Positions 24,633 through 34,079 of a stretch of 64,000 nt of DNA are shown here, in pieces (within the stretch, counting starts at the first letter, position 1; each line of letters opens with the position of its first letter). Below the pieces are notes generated by a model. The model ran no database searches and was not told the origin of the DNA. It saw only the letters and a program-made list of their open reading frames with translations. This stretch comes from Amorphus coralli DSM 19760 (GTDB lineage: Bacteria; Pseudomonadota; Alphaproteobacteria; Rhizobiales; Amorphaceae). The stretch spans positions 90,126 to 154,125 of the forward strand of contig NZ_KB894577.1 of NCBI RefSeq assembly GCF_000374525.1. The letters are read 5' to 3'. A program made the position numbers and the translations under genes.

Positions 24633-27053
24633 TCACCTCGCCGCGGAGGGATCCTCGCCGCCCCGCTTCCCTGCTTCCGCCTCTTCGTCGAGAAGCCGGC
24701 GCGCGGCCGCCCCCGCGGCCAGCTTGCGGCGCTCCTCTTCGTTCTCGGCGCCTTCCACCTCCTCGTCGTCCACGAAGCGTACGGTCACCTCACGGTGGGC
24801 GAAGTGGATGTCCTCGCGCTCGAAGAGCTCCCGGATCTCCGCGTAGACGCGCTTGCGCACCAGGAACTGATCGCCCGGCCGGGTCATGAACTTGACCCGG
24901 ATGATCATGGCGGAATCCTCCATCTGGTACACACCCTGGGACTTCAACTGATCCAGGAACATGTGGCCGATATCGGGATCCTCCAGGAGCTGGGTGCCGA
25001 GCTTCTTGACCAGCTTGCGCACCTTCTCCGGATCGGTGTCGTAGGTGAGCCGCAGTGGCAGCTTCATGATCACCCAGTCACGCGAATAGTTGGTGAGGCG
25101 CTTGATCTCGCCGAACGGGATCGTGTGCAGCGGGCCGTTTTGATGACGCAACTGGAAGGAGCGGATGGAGATCTTTTCTACCACGCCCTTGACCCCGCCG
25201 AGATCGATGTACTCGCCCCTGCGGAAGGCGTCGTCGATCAGGAAGAAGGCGCCAGAGAAGATGTCGCGGATCAGCGTCTGCGCACCGAAACCGATGGCAA
25301 GGCCGACGACGCCGGCACCGGCGAAGAGCGGCGCGATGTTCACGCCGATGCCGGCCAGCCCGATCATGATCGCCATCGTCGCGATGGTGATCAGCAGGAA
25401 GTTGCGGAACAGCGGCAGGAGTGTCGCGACCCGGCTGGCGCCGGTTCCCATCTCCGCGTCGCCGTGGCCGCCGTGCCCGTCGCCAGGGCTCGTCGCCTGT
25501 TCGGCGGCGATCTTGCCGTCGATCCAGAGCTTCACCGCCTCGTAGGCCATGTAGGAGACGAACAGCACCATCACGATGCCGAAGAAGCGCGCCACGATGT
25601 GGCCCTCTGCGGTGACCGGAATGCCCCACATGTGCAGGATCAACACCACGCCAAAGGCACAGGCGACGATCGCCGCCCCGTGCTCGAACAGGCTCTTGAA
25701 GGCGACGCGTCCGACCTCGCGACGCTCCAGCGGCACCTCCTCCTCGAATGCATCGTCGTCCAGGTCATCGACCTCCGCGACCGCCGCGCCGAGGGGCTGC
25801 GGCACAGGCTCAGGCTCCGCCGGGCGCGGCAGCGGGAACCAGCGCTCGATCAGCAAGACCAGAACCGCGTAGACACCGAGCGACAGGATGAGCGCGATCA
25901 CCGGGCCGATGATCAGGCCGCTGTCCGTCCCGTCCCCGACCAGACGTCCGACAGCGCTGACGACGAAGGCCAGTGCGAGATAGGCGACCACGAGGATGTG
26001 CCAGGACTGCGCCAACAGGCGGCGCCCGAACGAAGTGCGGCGACCGGGCTCGTGAGCGAGGATCGCGTCGCGGATCTCCCGGCGATAGGCCAGTGCATAG
26101 AGGCTGAGTGTCAGGGCGCCCACGAAACCCGCCAGAACGAAGACGATCTGATAGGCATCCTCCACCATCCCCATCGTCTTCATCCAGGAAGCGATGGTGA
26201 GGACGAAAAGTGCCGCCCAGGTGCACAACATGAAGCGCGAGAACATCGAGCGCGCGGACGCGTCGGAAAAGGCGAACGGACGGTAAGCGGGCAGATCCGG
26301 GCAAAGCAGAGTGCGCGCCACCGCGCGAAAGGCGAGGCCGACGCCGCCGGCCGTGACCACCAGAAGGTTGGTCGCGCGGATCGGGCTGCCCCCTTCAGTC
26401 ACCAGCACCGCAATGACATGGCCGACGGCACTGAACACGGCGGCGACCAGCAGAAGCACGACAGCACGGGTCAGCAGGAACCCGATCTTCTGCGCCCGGC
26501 TCTGTGGCACTGGCGGGAAATAGCGGAACAGGTGACGGCGCGACCAGACCACGATGGCCAGGTAGGCGAGCGCTCCGGCCGCAAGCGTTATCGCGCCGAG
26601 CAGGGCCGCACGACCGAGCCACGACAGCGACCCGTCGTGCGAGGCATTGCGCAGCGTGTCGACGACATGCTCGGGAAGGAAGGGCAGTCGGGTGGACAGC
26701 GAATCGAGCTTGTCCTCGACCTCCGCCGTCGTCTTCAGGAGCTTGTCGCGAAGCTCGCCGGCCGCCTCCATCGGCGTGTCCGGCTCCTCCTCCTCAACCT
26801 CTGTGCCGCGGGGAGCGATCACGATGACCTGGGCGCCGGCTGTCTCCGCCTGCTCGATCACCGCCTGCAGACCGGCCGATAGATCTTCGGAGCCGCCCGA
26901 CGGCGCCTGGCTGTCGGAGGCTGCCTTTTCCCGGGCAACCAGCGCCGCCTGGGCGGCAGCCGGCGAGGACAAGGCCACGGCCACGACCGACAGAAGCATC
27001 GCAATGCACGCGAAGAGCGCGACCGCCCTATGGCCCGTACCAGACCGTTTCAT
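24633..27053 (-). CDS. Large MscS-family mechanosensitive channel
   Basis: The 806-residue protein has a signal peptide (about 1-34, ending SSPAAAQA), a periplasmic domain with a Glu-rich linker (VEEEEPDTPME), about ten membrane helices and a C-terminal MscS core. The core has the pore-lining GAGVVGLAIGFGAQTLIRD, the beta domain GEYIDLGGVKGVVEKISIRS and a C-terminal alpha/beta part. Its size resembles YbdG/MscK-like large channels, which release solutes on osmotic downshock. The acidic cytoplasmic tail (DDEEVEGAENEEERRK) is an addition. An ATG preceded by GGTGAG begins the frame at 27053. It lies between purQ and purL in the opposite direction. Confidence 0.9.
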   Translation of the reverse strand: MKRSGTGHRAVALFACIAMLLSVVAVALSSPAAAQAALVAREKAASDSQAPSGGSEDLSAGLQAVIEQAETAGAQVIVIAPRGTEVEEEEPDTPMEAAGELRDKLLKTTAEVEDKLDSLSTRLPFLPEHVVDTLRNASHDGSLSWLGRAALLGAITLAAGALAYLAIVVWSRRHLFRYFPPVPQSRAQKIGFLLTRAVVLLLVAAVFSAVGHVIAVLVTEGGSPIRATNLLVVTAGGVGLAFRAVARTLLCPDLPAYRPFAFSDASARSMFSRFMLCTWAALFVLTIASWMKTMGMVEDAYQIVFVLAGFVGALTLSLYALAYRREIRDAILAHEPGRRTSFGRRLLAQSWHILVVAYLALAFVVSAVGRLVGDGTDSGLIIGPVIALILSLGVYAVLVLLIERWFPLPRPAEPEPVPQPLGAAVAEVDDLDDDAFEEEVPLERREVGRVAFKSLFEHGAAIVACAFGVVLILHMWGIPVTAEGHIVARFFGIVMVLFVSYMAYEAVKLWIDGKIAAEQATSPGDGHGGHGDAEMGTGASRVATLLPLFRNFLLITIATMAIMIGLAGIGVNIAPLFAGAGVVGLAIGFGAQTLIRDIFSGAFFLIDDAFRRGEYIDLGGVKGVVEKISIRSFQLRHQNGPLHTIPFGEIKRLTNYSRDWVIMKLPLRLTYDTDPEKVRKLVKKLGTQLLEDPDIGHMFLDQLKSQGVYQMEDSAMIIRVKFMTRPGDQFLVRKRVYAEIRELFEREDIHFAHREVTVRFVDDEEVEGAENEEERRKLAAGAAARRLLDEEAEAGKRGGEDPSAAR

Positions 27054-27235
27054 CGATCTCACCCCTTCACACAACTGACCGCAGCGCTGCGGATGGCCCG
27101 GTGTGCAGGAAAATGCATGCAAATTCCAGCCGTCAATCCACGCCGGATGGGGCCGGGAGCGTTCCAATCGATTGACGCGCGCGCCGCACCCGCCTATCGC
27201 CGGGGGACAGATCCGCAAAAGGCCGCCGTCCGCCC

Positions 27236-29437
27236 ATGACCATCCCGAACGCGATCCCGATCACCCCCGAGCTCATCGCCGAGCATGGCCTCACGCCTGA
27301 CGAGTACGAGCGCTTTGTCGGCCTGATCGGCCGTGAACCGACGATCACCGAGCTCGGTATCGTCTCGGCCATGTGGAACGAGCACTGTTCCTACAAGTCG
27401 TCGAAGAAGTGGCTCAAGACGCTGCCCACCAAGGGGCCGAAGGTCCTGCAGGGGCCGGGCGAGAACGCCGGCGTCGTGGACATCGGCAACGGCCGGGCTG
27501 TGGTCTTCAAGATGGAGAGCCACAATCACCCCTCCTACATCGAGCCCTACCAGGGCGCGACGACGGGCGTGGGCGGCATCCTGCGCGACGTGTTCACCAT
27601 GGGCGCGCGCCCCGTCGCGGCACTGAACGCGCTGCGCTTCGGCTCGCCCGACCATCCGCGCACCCGCCATCTGGTCTCCGGCGTCGTGGCGGGCGTCGGC
27701 GGCTACGGCAACTCCTTCGGCGTGCCCACGGTGGGCGGCGAGGTCGAGTTCGATCCGTCCTATGACGGCAACTGCCTGGTGAACGCCATGGCGGTCGGCC
27801 TCGCCGATACCGACAAGATCTTCCTGTCGAAGGCCGAGGGCGTCGGGATGCCGATCGTCTATCTCGGCTCCAAGACCGGCCGGGACGGCGTTGGCGGCGC
27901 CACCATGGCATCCGCCGCCTTCGACGACACCATCGAGGAGAAGCGGCCGACGGTTCAGGTCGGCGACCCGTTCTCCGAGAAGCTGCTTCTGGAAGCCTGC
28001 CTCGAGCTGATGCAGACCGGGGCGGTGATCGCGATCCAGGACATGGGCGCGGCCGGCCTCACCTGTTCGGCAGTCGAGATGGGCGCCAAGGGCGATCTCG
28101 GCGTGCGCCTCGACCTGGACCACGTGCCGGTGCGCGAAGAGGCGATGAGCGCCTACGAGATGATGCTCTCGGAAAGCCAGGAGCGCATGCTCATGGTGCT
28201 GAAGCCTGAGCTGAGGGCCGAGGCCGAGGCGATCTTCGTGAAGTGGGGGCTGGACTTCGCCGTCGTCGGCGAGACCACCGACGATCTGCGCTTCTCCGTC
28301 TGGCACCAGGGCGAGGAAGTCGCCAACCTGCCGATCAAGGAACTGGGCGACGAGGCGCCGGAATATGACCGCCCCTGGGGCGAGCCGGCGAAGCCCGTGC
28401 GTCTTTCCGCCTCTGACGTGCCGGCCACCGACGATCTCGGCGCCACGCTGCTGTCGCTGGTCGGCTCGCCGAACCAGTCCTCCCGCCGTTGGGTCTGGGA
28501 GCAGTATGACCACATGATCCTGGGCGAGACCGTCTCCGGGCCGGGCGGCGATGCCGCGCTCGTGCGCGTCGACGACACGCCGCAGGGCCTCGCCATGACC
28601 GTCGACGTCACGCCGCGCTACTGCGCCGCCGATCCTTTCGAGGGCGGCAAACAGGCGGTGGCGGAGGCCTGGCGCAACCTGAGCGCCGTCGGCGCCGACC
28701 CGCTGGCGGTCACCGACAATCTCAATTTCGGCAATCCCGAGCGGCCCGAGATCATGGGCCAGTTCGTCGGCTGCATCAAAGGCATCGGCGAGGCCTGCAC
28801 GGCGCTGGCCTTCCCCGTGGTCTCCGGCAACGTGTCGCTCTACAACGCCACCGGCGACGAGGCGATCCTGCCGACACCCACCATCGGCGGCGTCGGCACG
28901 CTTCCCGACATCGCCAAGAGCGCGGTTGCCGCGTTCGGCGCAACGGGCGAGCGGATCCTGCTTCTCGGCGGCCACGGCAAAGAGATGGGCCAGTCTGTCT
29001 ATCTGCGCGACGTCCTGGGCCGATCCGAGGGGGCGCCGCCACCGGTGGACCTGGAGCGCGAGCGCAACCACGGCGACTTCGTGCGCCACGCCATCCGGGA
29101 GATGGGCCTGCGCTCCTGTCATGACATCTCGTCCGGCGGCCTCGGCGTAGCGCTTGCCGAAATGGCGATGGCGTCCGGCCTCGGCTGCACCGTCTCCATG
29201 CCGGATCCGGCCCACGTGGCCCTGTTCGCCGAGGATCAGGCGCGCTACGTTCTGTCCGCGCCGGCGGAGCTGGCCAGCGCCCTGACGGACGCCGCATCGA
29301 AGGCCGGGATCGAGATCATCGAGCTCGGCACCGTCGGTGGCGGGGATTTGACGGTGGAGGGTACGCTCTCCATATCCGTTGCATCCCTTGTCGAGGCGCA
29401 CGAGAATTGGTTCCCGGCCTTTATGGGCGCGAACTGA
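27236..29437 (+). CDS. purL: Phosphoribosylformylglycinamidine synthase subunit PurL
   Basis: The 733-residue protein is the small (PurS/PurQ-dependent) form of PurL. Hallmarks are [15 protein letters not shown], the ATP and substrate motif [20 protein letters not shown], and later [19 protein letters not shown] and [16 protein letters not shown]. It catalyses ATP-dependent FGAM formation. The ATG at 27236 begins [21 protein letters not shown] bolA homologue and grxD follow in the same direction. Confidence 0.97.
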   Translation: MTIPNAIPITPELIAEHGLTPDEYERFVGLIGREPTITELGIVSAMWNEHCSYKSSKKWLKTLPTKGPKVLQGPGENAGVVDIGNGRAVVFKMESHNHPSYIEPYQGATTGVGGILRDVFTMGARPVAALNALRFGSPDHPRTRHLVSGVVAGVGGYGNSFGVPTVGGEVEFDPSYDGNCLVNAMAVGLADTDKIFLSKAEGVGMPIVYLGSKTGRDGVGGATMASAAFDDTIEEKRPTVQVGDPFSEKLLLEACLELMQTGAVIAIQDMGAAGLTCSAVEMGAKGDLGVRLDLDHVPVREEAMSAYEMMLSESQERMLMVLKPELRAEAEAIFVKWGLDFAVVGETTDDLRFSVWHQGEEVANLPIKELGDEAPEYDRPWGEPAKPVRLSASDVPATDDLGATLLSLVGSPNQSSRRWVWEQYDHMILGETVSGPGGDAALVRVDDTPQGLAMTVDVTPRYCAADPFEGGKQAVAEAWRNLSAVGADPLAVTDNLNFGNPERPEIMGQFVGCIKGIGEACTALAFPVVSGNVSLYNATGDEAILPTPTIGGVGTLPDIAKSAVAAFGATGERILLLGGHGKEMGQSVYLRDVLGRSEGAPPPVDLERERNHGDFVRHAIREMGLRSCHDISSGGLGVALAEMAMASGLGCTVSMPDPAHVALFAEDQARYVLSAPAELASALTDAASKAGIEIIELGTVGGGDLTVEGTLSISVASLVEAHENWFPAFMGAN

Positions 29438-29491
29438 GGGCCTCCAGGGCCGAGACACCGGGACGTCGAGGGAAAGGACGCGAACCGCACC

Positions 29492-29728
29492 ATGGCGATG
29501 GATGCCAGCGAGATCGAGAAACTGATCAAGACCGCCCTGCCCGACGCAGATGTCGAGATCCGCGACTTGGCGGGTGATGGCGACCACTACGCGGCGGTCG
29601 TCGTTTCGGCGGAATTCAAGGGCAAGACCCGCGTCCAGCAGCATCAGATGGTCTACAATGCGCTGCAGGGACAGATGGGCGGCCAGCTCCATGCCCTGGC
29701 GCTGCAGACCTCTGCGCCCGAGGCCTGA
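29492..29728 (+). CDS. BolA family protein
   Basis: The 78-residue protein is a BolA/IbaG-type protein: ASEIEKLIKTALPDADVEIR, then DLAGDGDHYAAVVVSAEFKG with the conserved His of the metal-binding loop, and RVQQHQMVYNALQGQMGGQLHALAL. BolA proteins bind CGFS glutaredoxins through a shared [2Fe-2S] cluster. The partner grxD begins 63 bp downstream, so the context supports this role in iron homeostasis or cluster trafficking. ATGs at 29492 and 29498 are both possible; the first matches the usual family start. Confidence 0.94.
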   Translation: MAMDASEIEKLIKTALPDADVEIRDLAGDGDHYAAVVVSAEFKGKTRVQQHQMVYNALQGQMGGQLHALALQTSAPEA

Positions 29729-29790
29729 GGCCGGGGCGCGACCTTCTGAACCGCCGGGCCTTGACCCCGGCCGGATACGGAGACTTTCGA

Positions 29791-30126
29791 ATGAGCGACG
29801 TGAAAACCTGGATTGCCGACACCGTCCGTGACAACGACGTCATCCTCTTCATGAAGGGGACGCCGACCTTCCCGCAGTGCGGGTTTTCCGGCCAGGTCAT
29901 CCAGATCCTCGACTATCTTGGCGTGCAGTATCAGGGCGTGAACGTTCTGGAGTCCGACGACCTGCGCCAGGGGATCAAGGACTATTCCAACTGGCCGACG
30001 ATTCCGCAGCTCTACGTGAAGGGCGAGTTCGTCGGCGGTTGCGACATCATCCGCGAGATGTTCCAGGCGGGTGAACTGCAGACCCACTTCAAGGACAATG
30101 GCATCTCGGTCCGCGAGACCGCCTGA
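29791..30126 (+). CDS. grxD: Monothiol glutaredoxin, CGFS type
   Basis: The 111-residue protein has the CGFS active site (TFPQCGFSG, Cys30) and glutathione-binding segments WPTIPQLYVKGEFVGGCDII. CGFS glutaredoxins carry glutathione-ligated [2Fe-2S] clusters for Fe-S transfer and pair with BolA proteins. The ATG at 29791 has GGAGAC upstream. It ends the purL-bolA-grxD unit, which is closed by the terminator at 30158-30191. Confidence 0.96.
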   Translation: MSDVKTWIADTVRDNDVILFMKGTPTFPQCGFSGQVIQILDYLGVQYQGVNVLESDDLRQGIKDYSNWPTIPQLYVKGEFVGGCDIIREMFQAGELQTHFKDNGISVRETA

Positions 30127-30157
30127 CCGTCTCCACCTTCGTGCCTGACACAAGAAA

Positions 30158-30191
30158 GGCGCTGCCGGCGATCACCGGCAGCGCCTTTTTT
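30158..30191 (+). terminator. Rho-independent terminator after grxD
   Basis: GGCGCTGCCGG and CCGGCAGCGCC form a perfect 11-bp stem with a CGATCA-type loop, followed by six T residues. Confidence 0.95.
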
Positions 30192-30201
30192 CATATGCAG
30201 C

Positions 30202-30232
30202 TTGGCACGTGCACTGGCACAGAGAATGCCAA
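30202..30232. promoter_or_regulatory. Inverted repeat upstream of parD
   Basis: TTGGCA (30202-30207) and TGCCAA (30227-30232) are perfect half-sites 19 bp apart, about 55 bp upstream of the antitoxin start, with GCACGTGC between them. ParD autoregulates its operon through inverted repeats, so this may be the operator; a chance match is possible. Confidence 0.35.
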
Positions 30233-30285
30233 ACTTTGCTACACTGCCAGGTATCCTCGAGCTGCTTGCCGCATGGGAGGTCGCA

Positions 30286-30543
30286 ATGAACCTGAACGTC
30301 TCGCTCACCGACGAGCTGCATCGCTACGTCAAATCCAAGGTCGATTCCGGACGTTACACGTCGTCAAGCGAGGTGGTTCGCGAGGCCTTGCGCCTGCTTG
30401 AGAAGCACGATCAGGCAGAGGCCGAGAAGCTCCGCTGGCTGCAACATTCCTACCAGGAAGGCCAGGAGAGCGGCGACTTTGCACCCCTCGACCGCGAGGC
30501 CGTCCGCTCCGAAGGGCGGAGGCGCCTCGCCGCGAAAGCCTGA
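30286..30543 (+). CDS. parD: ParD-type antitoxin (ribbon-helix-helix)
   Basis: The 85-residue protein begins MNLNVSLTDELHRYVKSKVD and continues SGRYTSSSEVVREALRLLEK, the classic ribbon-helix-helix and helix pattern of ParD/CopG antitoxins. The C-terminus (PLDREAVRSEGRRRL) is the toxin-binding region. It binds its own promoter and neutralises ParE. The ATG at 30286 has GGGAGG upstream. The toxin gene starts five bases after its stop, a typical coupled pair. Confidence 0.92.
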   Translation: MNLNVSLTDELHRYVKSKVDSGRYTSSSEVVREALRLLEKHDQAEAEKLRWLQHSYQEGQESGDFAPLDREAVRSEGRRRLAAKA

Positions 30544-30548
30544 ATGGA

Positions 30549-30857
30549 ATGGCCTCGATCGTCTATTCGGCAATGGCTCGTGCCGACATCACGGAACTCT
30601 GGACCTGGATTGCCGAACGGGATGGCGAACGTCGCGCCGAGGAGATCGTAGACCGCCTCGATGTGCGAATCCGGCAACTGGCCGATCGTCCGGATCTGGG
30701 GCCCGCGCGACCCGAGATCCATCCGGATGCCCGCAGCCTCGTCTGTGGCCGCTGGCTCATTCTCTACGACCACACAGTCACGACAGTGCGGATCATGCGG
30801 GTCTTGGATGGTGCGCGAGACCTGTCAGAGGCCTGGCAACCCAATCCCAATCGTTAA
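30549..30857 (+). CDS. parE: ParE-type toxin of the RelE/ParE superfamily
   Basis: The 102-residue protein has the ParE fold pattern: YSAMARADITELWTWIAERD, then RIRQLADRPDLGPARPEI, and a C-terminal beta part RWLILYDHTVTTVRIMRVLDGARDL. ParE toxins inhibit DNA gyrase. It follows parD with a five-base gap. The pair is convergent with gatA and sits just after the grxD terminator, a likely acquired position. It appears intact. Confidence 0.92.
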   Translation: MASIVYSAMARADITELWTWIAERDGERRAEEIVDRLDVRIRQLADRPDLGPARPEIHPDARSLVCGRWLILYDHTVTTVRIMRVLDGARDLSEAWQPNPNR

Positions 30858-30938
30858 GCAGCTCGGACCCGGCAATGGGTTGGCACTTCAACGCAAAGCC
30901 GGGCCGGAAAGCCGTACGATAACAGTCCCTGGCTTCGC

Positions 30939-32414
30939 TCAGGCCCACCACTTGGTGGCGGTGAAGGAGCCGGCGGCTTCCTCGATGGCGCGGGCGGGCG
31001 CGAACAGGCCAGCCTCACGGAACGGCTGCCCGATGAGCTGCAGACCGAGCGGCAGGCCCTCCGACGACAGGCCGGCGGGAACCGCGATGGACGGCAGGCC
31101 GGCCATGTTGATCGGGACCGTGAAGACGTCGGAGAGATACATCTCGACCGGATCGTCGGTCTTGGCGCCCAGCGGGAAGGCAGGGCCCGGCGTCACGGGC
31201 GCGAGGACCGCGTCGACACCGTCGGCGAAGATGGTCTCGAAGTCGCGCTTGATGAGCGTGCGGACCTTCTGGGCCTTCAGATAGTAGGCGTCGTAGTAGC
31301 CGGCAGAGAGCACGTAGGTGCCGAGCAGGATGCGCCGCTTGACCTCCTCGCCGAAGCCGGCGGCACGGGTCTTCTGGTACATCTCGACGATCTCGTCGGC
31401 CGGCACGCGCTCGCCGTAGCGCACGCCGTCATAGCGCGCGAGGTTGGACGAGGCCTCGGCCAGCGCCACGATATAGTAGGCCGGCAGGGCGTACTTCGTA
31501 TGCGGCAGGGAGACCTCGACGACCTCGGCACCGGCGGCGCGCAGCCAGTCGGCACCTTTCTGCCAGGATTCCTCGATCTCGGCCGGCATGCCGTCGACCC
31601 GGTATTCCTTCGGCAGGCCGATCTTCAGCCCCTTCATGGGCGCCTCGAGGGCCGCCTCGTAGTCCTCCACCGGCGCATCCACCGAGGTGGTGTCCTTGTC
31701 ATCGACGCTGGCGATCACCTTCAGGATCGCGGCGGCGTCGCGCACCGTCCGCGCCACCGGGCCGGCCTGATCGAGCGACGAGGCATAGGCAACGATGCCG
31801 TAGCGCGAGCAGCGGCCGTAGGTCGGCTTCAGGCCGACGGTGCCGGTCAGGGCCGCGGGCTGGCGGATCGATCCGCCGGTATCGGTCCCCAGCGCTGCGG
31901 CGCACAGGTGGGCGGCAACGGCGGCTGCGGACCCGCCGGAGGAGCCACCCGGGGTGCGCGGCGTGTCGTCACCGGCCGCCTTCCAGGGGTTCACGACCGT
32001 ACCGAACGCCGAGTTCTCGTTGGACGAGCCCATGGCGAACTCATCCATGTTGAGCTTGCCGAGGAGCACCGCACCGGAGGCCCAGAGATTCTCGGTGACG
32101 GTGGATTCGTAGGGCGGAACGAAGTTGCCGAGGATGTTGGAACACGCCGTGGAGCGGATCCCCTTCGTGCAGAACAGGTCCTTCACGCCGAACGGGACGC
32201 CTTCGAGCGCGCCGGCCTTGCCCTCGGCGCGGCGCTTGTCGGAGGCAGCGGCCATCTCGCGCGCCTTCTCCGGCGTCTCCAGCACGTAGGCATTCAGCCC
32301 GCGCGCACCCTCGATGGCCGAGAGATAGGCGTCGGTGAGCTCGCTGGAGGTGAACTCGCCGGCAGCGAGGCCGTCGCGGGCTTCGCAGAGCGATAGCGCC
32401 GTCAGATCCGTCAC
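30939..32414 (-). CDS. gatA: Aspartyl/glutamyl-tRNA amidotransferase subunit A
   Basis: The 491-residue protein is an amidase-signature enzyme with the Lys78-Ser158-Ser182 triad visible in [22 protein letters not shown] and [12 protein letters not shown]. GatA releases ammonia from glutamine for GatB to amidate Glu-tRNA(Gln) or Asp-tRNA(Asn). The start is a GTG at 32414 beginning MTDLTALSL, with AAAGGATC upstream. It follows gatC on the same strand; gatB is not in the window. Confidence 0.95.
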   Translation of the reverse strand: MTDLTALSLCEARDGLAAGEFTSSELTDAYLSAIEGARGLNAYVLETPEKAREMAAASDKRRAEGKAGALEGVPFGVKDLFCTKGIRSTACSNILGNFVPPYESTVTENLWASGAVLLGKLNMDEFAMGSSNENSAFGTVVNPWKAAGDDTPRTPGGSSGGSAAAVAAHLCAAALGTDTGGSIRQPAALTGTVGLKPTYGRCSRYGIVAYASSLDQAGPVARTVRDAAAILKVIASVDDKDTTSVDAPVEDYEAALEAPMKGLKIGLPKEYRVDGMPAEIEESWQKGADWLRAAGAEVVEVSLPHTKYALPAYYIVALAEASSNLARYDGVRYGERVPADEIVEMYQKTRAAGFGEEVKRRILLGTYVLSAGYYDAYYLKAQKVRTLIKRDFETIFADGVDAVLAPVTPGPAFPLGAKTDDPVEMYLSDVFTVPINMAGLPSIAVPAGLSSEGLPLGLQLIGQPFREAGLFAPARAIEEAAGSFTATKWWA

Positions 32415-32497
32415 GGGGTCGATCCTTTGCTCAGGCGCCCTGCCCGCGCCGGATGCGCGGACGGGCAGACATCAAACGGGACAGGAAGGCGGGAGGA

Positions 32498-32785
32498 TTA
32501 CTCGACCACCTTGGGAACGAGGAAGTAGCCGTCCTCGGACTCCGGTGCGTTGGACAGCACCTCGTCGACGCGGTCGCCGTCGGTGACGCGGTCCTCACGC
32601 ATTTTCATGGCGGTGGCCACGACGGCCGTCATCGGCGGCACGTCGGTCACGTCCACTTCGTCGAGCTCGTCGACGAAGGCGAGAATGCCGTTGAGCTCGG
32701 CCGTCAGCCGTTCCGCCTCTTCCGGCGTCACAGCAATCCGCGCGAGCGAGGCCACGTGCTTCACCGTGCTGGAATCCACCGACAT
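32498..32785 (-). CDS. gatC: Aspartyl/glutamyl-tRNA amidotransferase subunit C
   Basis: The 95-residue protein is GatC: STVKHVASLARIAVTPEEAE at the N-terminus, LNGILAFVDELDEVDVTDVP in the middle, and the terminal part REDRVTDGDRVDEVLSNAPE-type segment ending GYFLVPKVVE. It wraps GatA and GatB to stabilise the complex. It begins with ATG at 32785 (MSVDSSTV) and precedes gatA by 83 bp in one operon. Confidence 0.96.
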   Translation of the reverse strand: MSVDSSTVKHVASLARIAVTPEEAERLTAELNGILAFVDELDEVDVTDVPPMTAVVATAMKMREDRVTDGDRVDEVLSNAPESEDGYFLVPKVVE

Positions 32786-32912
32786 GGTGCGGTCTCCGAA
32801 ACCCGAAATTCCGAGAATCCGCGCCGTTGCCGGCGCGGGGTTCGCCGCTTGATAGCACCGCCCCGCGCGGCGGGGCAACGGCGGTCGACAAACCCCGCCG
32901 CAGTGCCCGGAC

Positions 32913-34079
32913 TTAGTGCTTGTACGGGTCCGCCGCGTCCCGCAGGCCATCGCCGAGGAAGTTGAAGGCGAGCACCACGATGATCACCGGGATCACCGGC
33001 GCCATCAGCCACGGATAGACCGTCACCACGGTGATGTTCTGGGCCTCGTTGAGCATCACGCCCCACGACACCGCCGGACGCTGCAGGCCGAGATTCAGGA
33101 ACGACAGGGCCGTTTCGCCGAGGATCATGGTCGGGATCGACAGCGTCGCGGAGGCGATGATGTGGCTGGTGAAGCCCGGCAAGAGGTGCTTGCGGATCAC
33201 CCGTCCGGACGGCGCGCCCATCAGGACGGCGGCCTTGGCGTAGTCTTCCTCGCGCAGCGACAGGAGCTTGGAGCGCACCGCGCGCGCCAGGCCCGGCCAG
33301 TCGAGCAGCCCGAGAATGATGGTGATGCCGAAATAGACCCAGCCCTGGCTCCAGGTCACGGGGATGGCCGCAGACAGGGCCATCCAGAGGGGAAGCTCCG
33401 GCAGCGAGCGGAGGATCTCGATCAGTCGCATGATCGCCGAATCGACGATGCCGCCGAGATAGCCGGCCAGCCCGCCGAAGAACATGCCGAGCAGGATGGA
33501 GATGGCCACGCCGACGAGGCCGATGGTCAGCGAGAGCCTGGCTCCGTAGACGAGGCCCGACAGCACATCACGCCCCAGCCGGTCGGTACCGAGGAAGAAG
33601 GCCGTACCGCCCTTGGCCGGGCAGACCAGGTGGAATGTCCCCTCGCCCAGCCCCCAGAAGTCGTAGTCGTCGCCGAGGCAGAAGAATCGCAGCTTCTGCA
33701 CGTCCGTGCGGTCGGGCGAATACTCCCACTGCAGCGTGTCGAGATTGACCTGGGAATCGTAGCCGTAGACGAACGGCCCGACGAACCGGCCCTCGTGGAA
33801 AAGGTGGGGCAGTTGCGGCGGGGCGTAGAGGTGGTTGTTGTCGCGCGTGTTCGGGTCGTAGGGCGCGATCACCTCGGCGAACGGAACGCAGAGATAGAAC
33901 AGCACCAGGATGGCGCCTGACCAGACCGCCAGCTTGTGACGGCGGAAGCGCCACCAGATGATCCGCCATTGCGAGGCCTGGTAGAACTTCTCCTGCTCGG
34001 GGGTGAGGGTCTCGGCCTCCTGCGGATCGAACGGCTCGCGGTCGACATAGTGCTCGGTCATGGGGGACAGGTGGCTCAT
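32913..34079 (-). CDS. DppC-type ABC transporter permease with long periplasmic loop
   Basis: The 388-residue protein is a family-5 importer permease. After the first membrane helix (about 48-68, LAVWSGAILVLFYLCVPFAE) there is a long insert to about residue 165, before GTDRLGRDVLSGLVYGARLSL and the binding-protein-dependent transport domain with the EEDYAKAAVLMGAPSGRVIRKHLLP coupling helix. The insert holds two Cys (LRFFCLGDDY, FHLVCPAKGG) that could form a disulphide. Long loops of this kind occur in YejE-like and some rhizobial sugar importers. The ATG overlaps the upstream permease stop by four bases. Confidence 0.9.
   Translation of the reverse strand: MSHLSPMTEHYVDREPFDPQEAETLTPEQEKFYQASQWRIIWWRFRRHKLAVWSGAILVLFYLCVPFAEVIAPYDPNTRDNNHLYAPPQLPHLFHEGRFVGPFVYGYDSQVNLDTLQWEYSPDRTDVQKLRFFCLGDDYDFWGLGEGTFHLVCPAKGGTAFFLGTDRLGRDVLSGLVYGARLSLTIGLVGVAISILLGMFFGGLAGYLGGIVDSAIMRLIEILRSLPELPLWMALSAAIPVTWSQGWVYFGITIILGLLDWPGLARAVRSKLLSLREEDYAKAAVLMGAPSGRVIRKHLLPGFTSHIIASATLSIPTMILGETALSFLNLGLQRPAVSWGVMLNEAQNITVVTVYPWLMAPVIPVIIVVLAFNFLGDGLRDAADPYKH

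Noticed and set aside
27148..27175. GGAAC element on the reverse strand upstream of the MscS channel gene as an EcfG promoter
   Set aside because: The downstream element reads CGTG rather than CGTT and the spacing is off by about one base.
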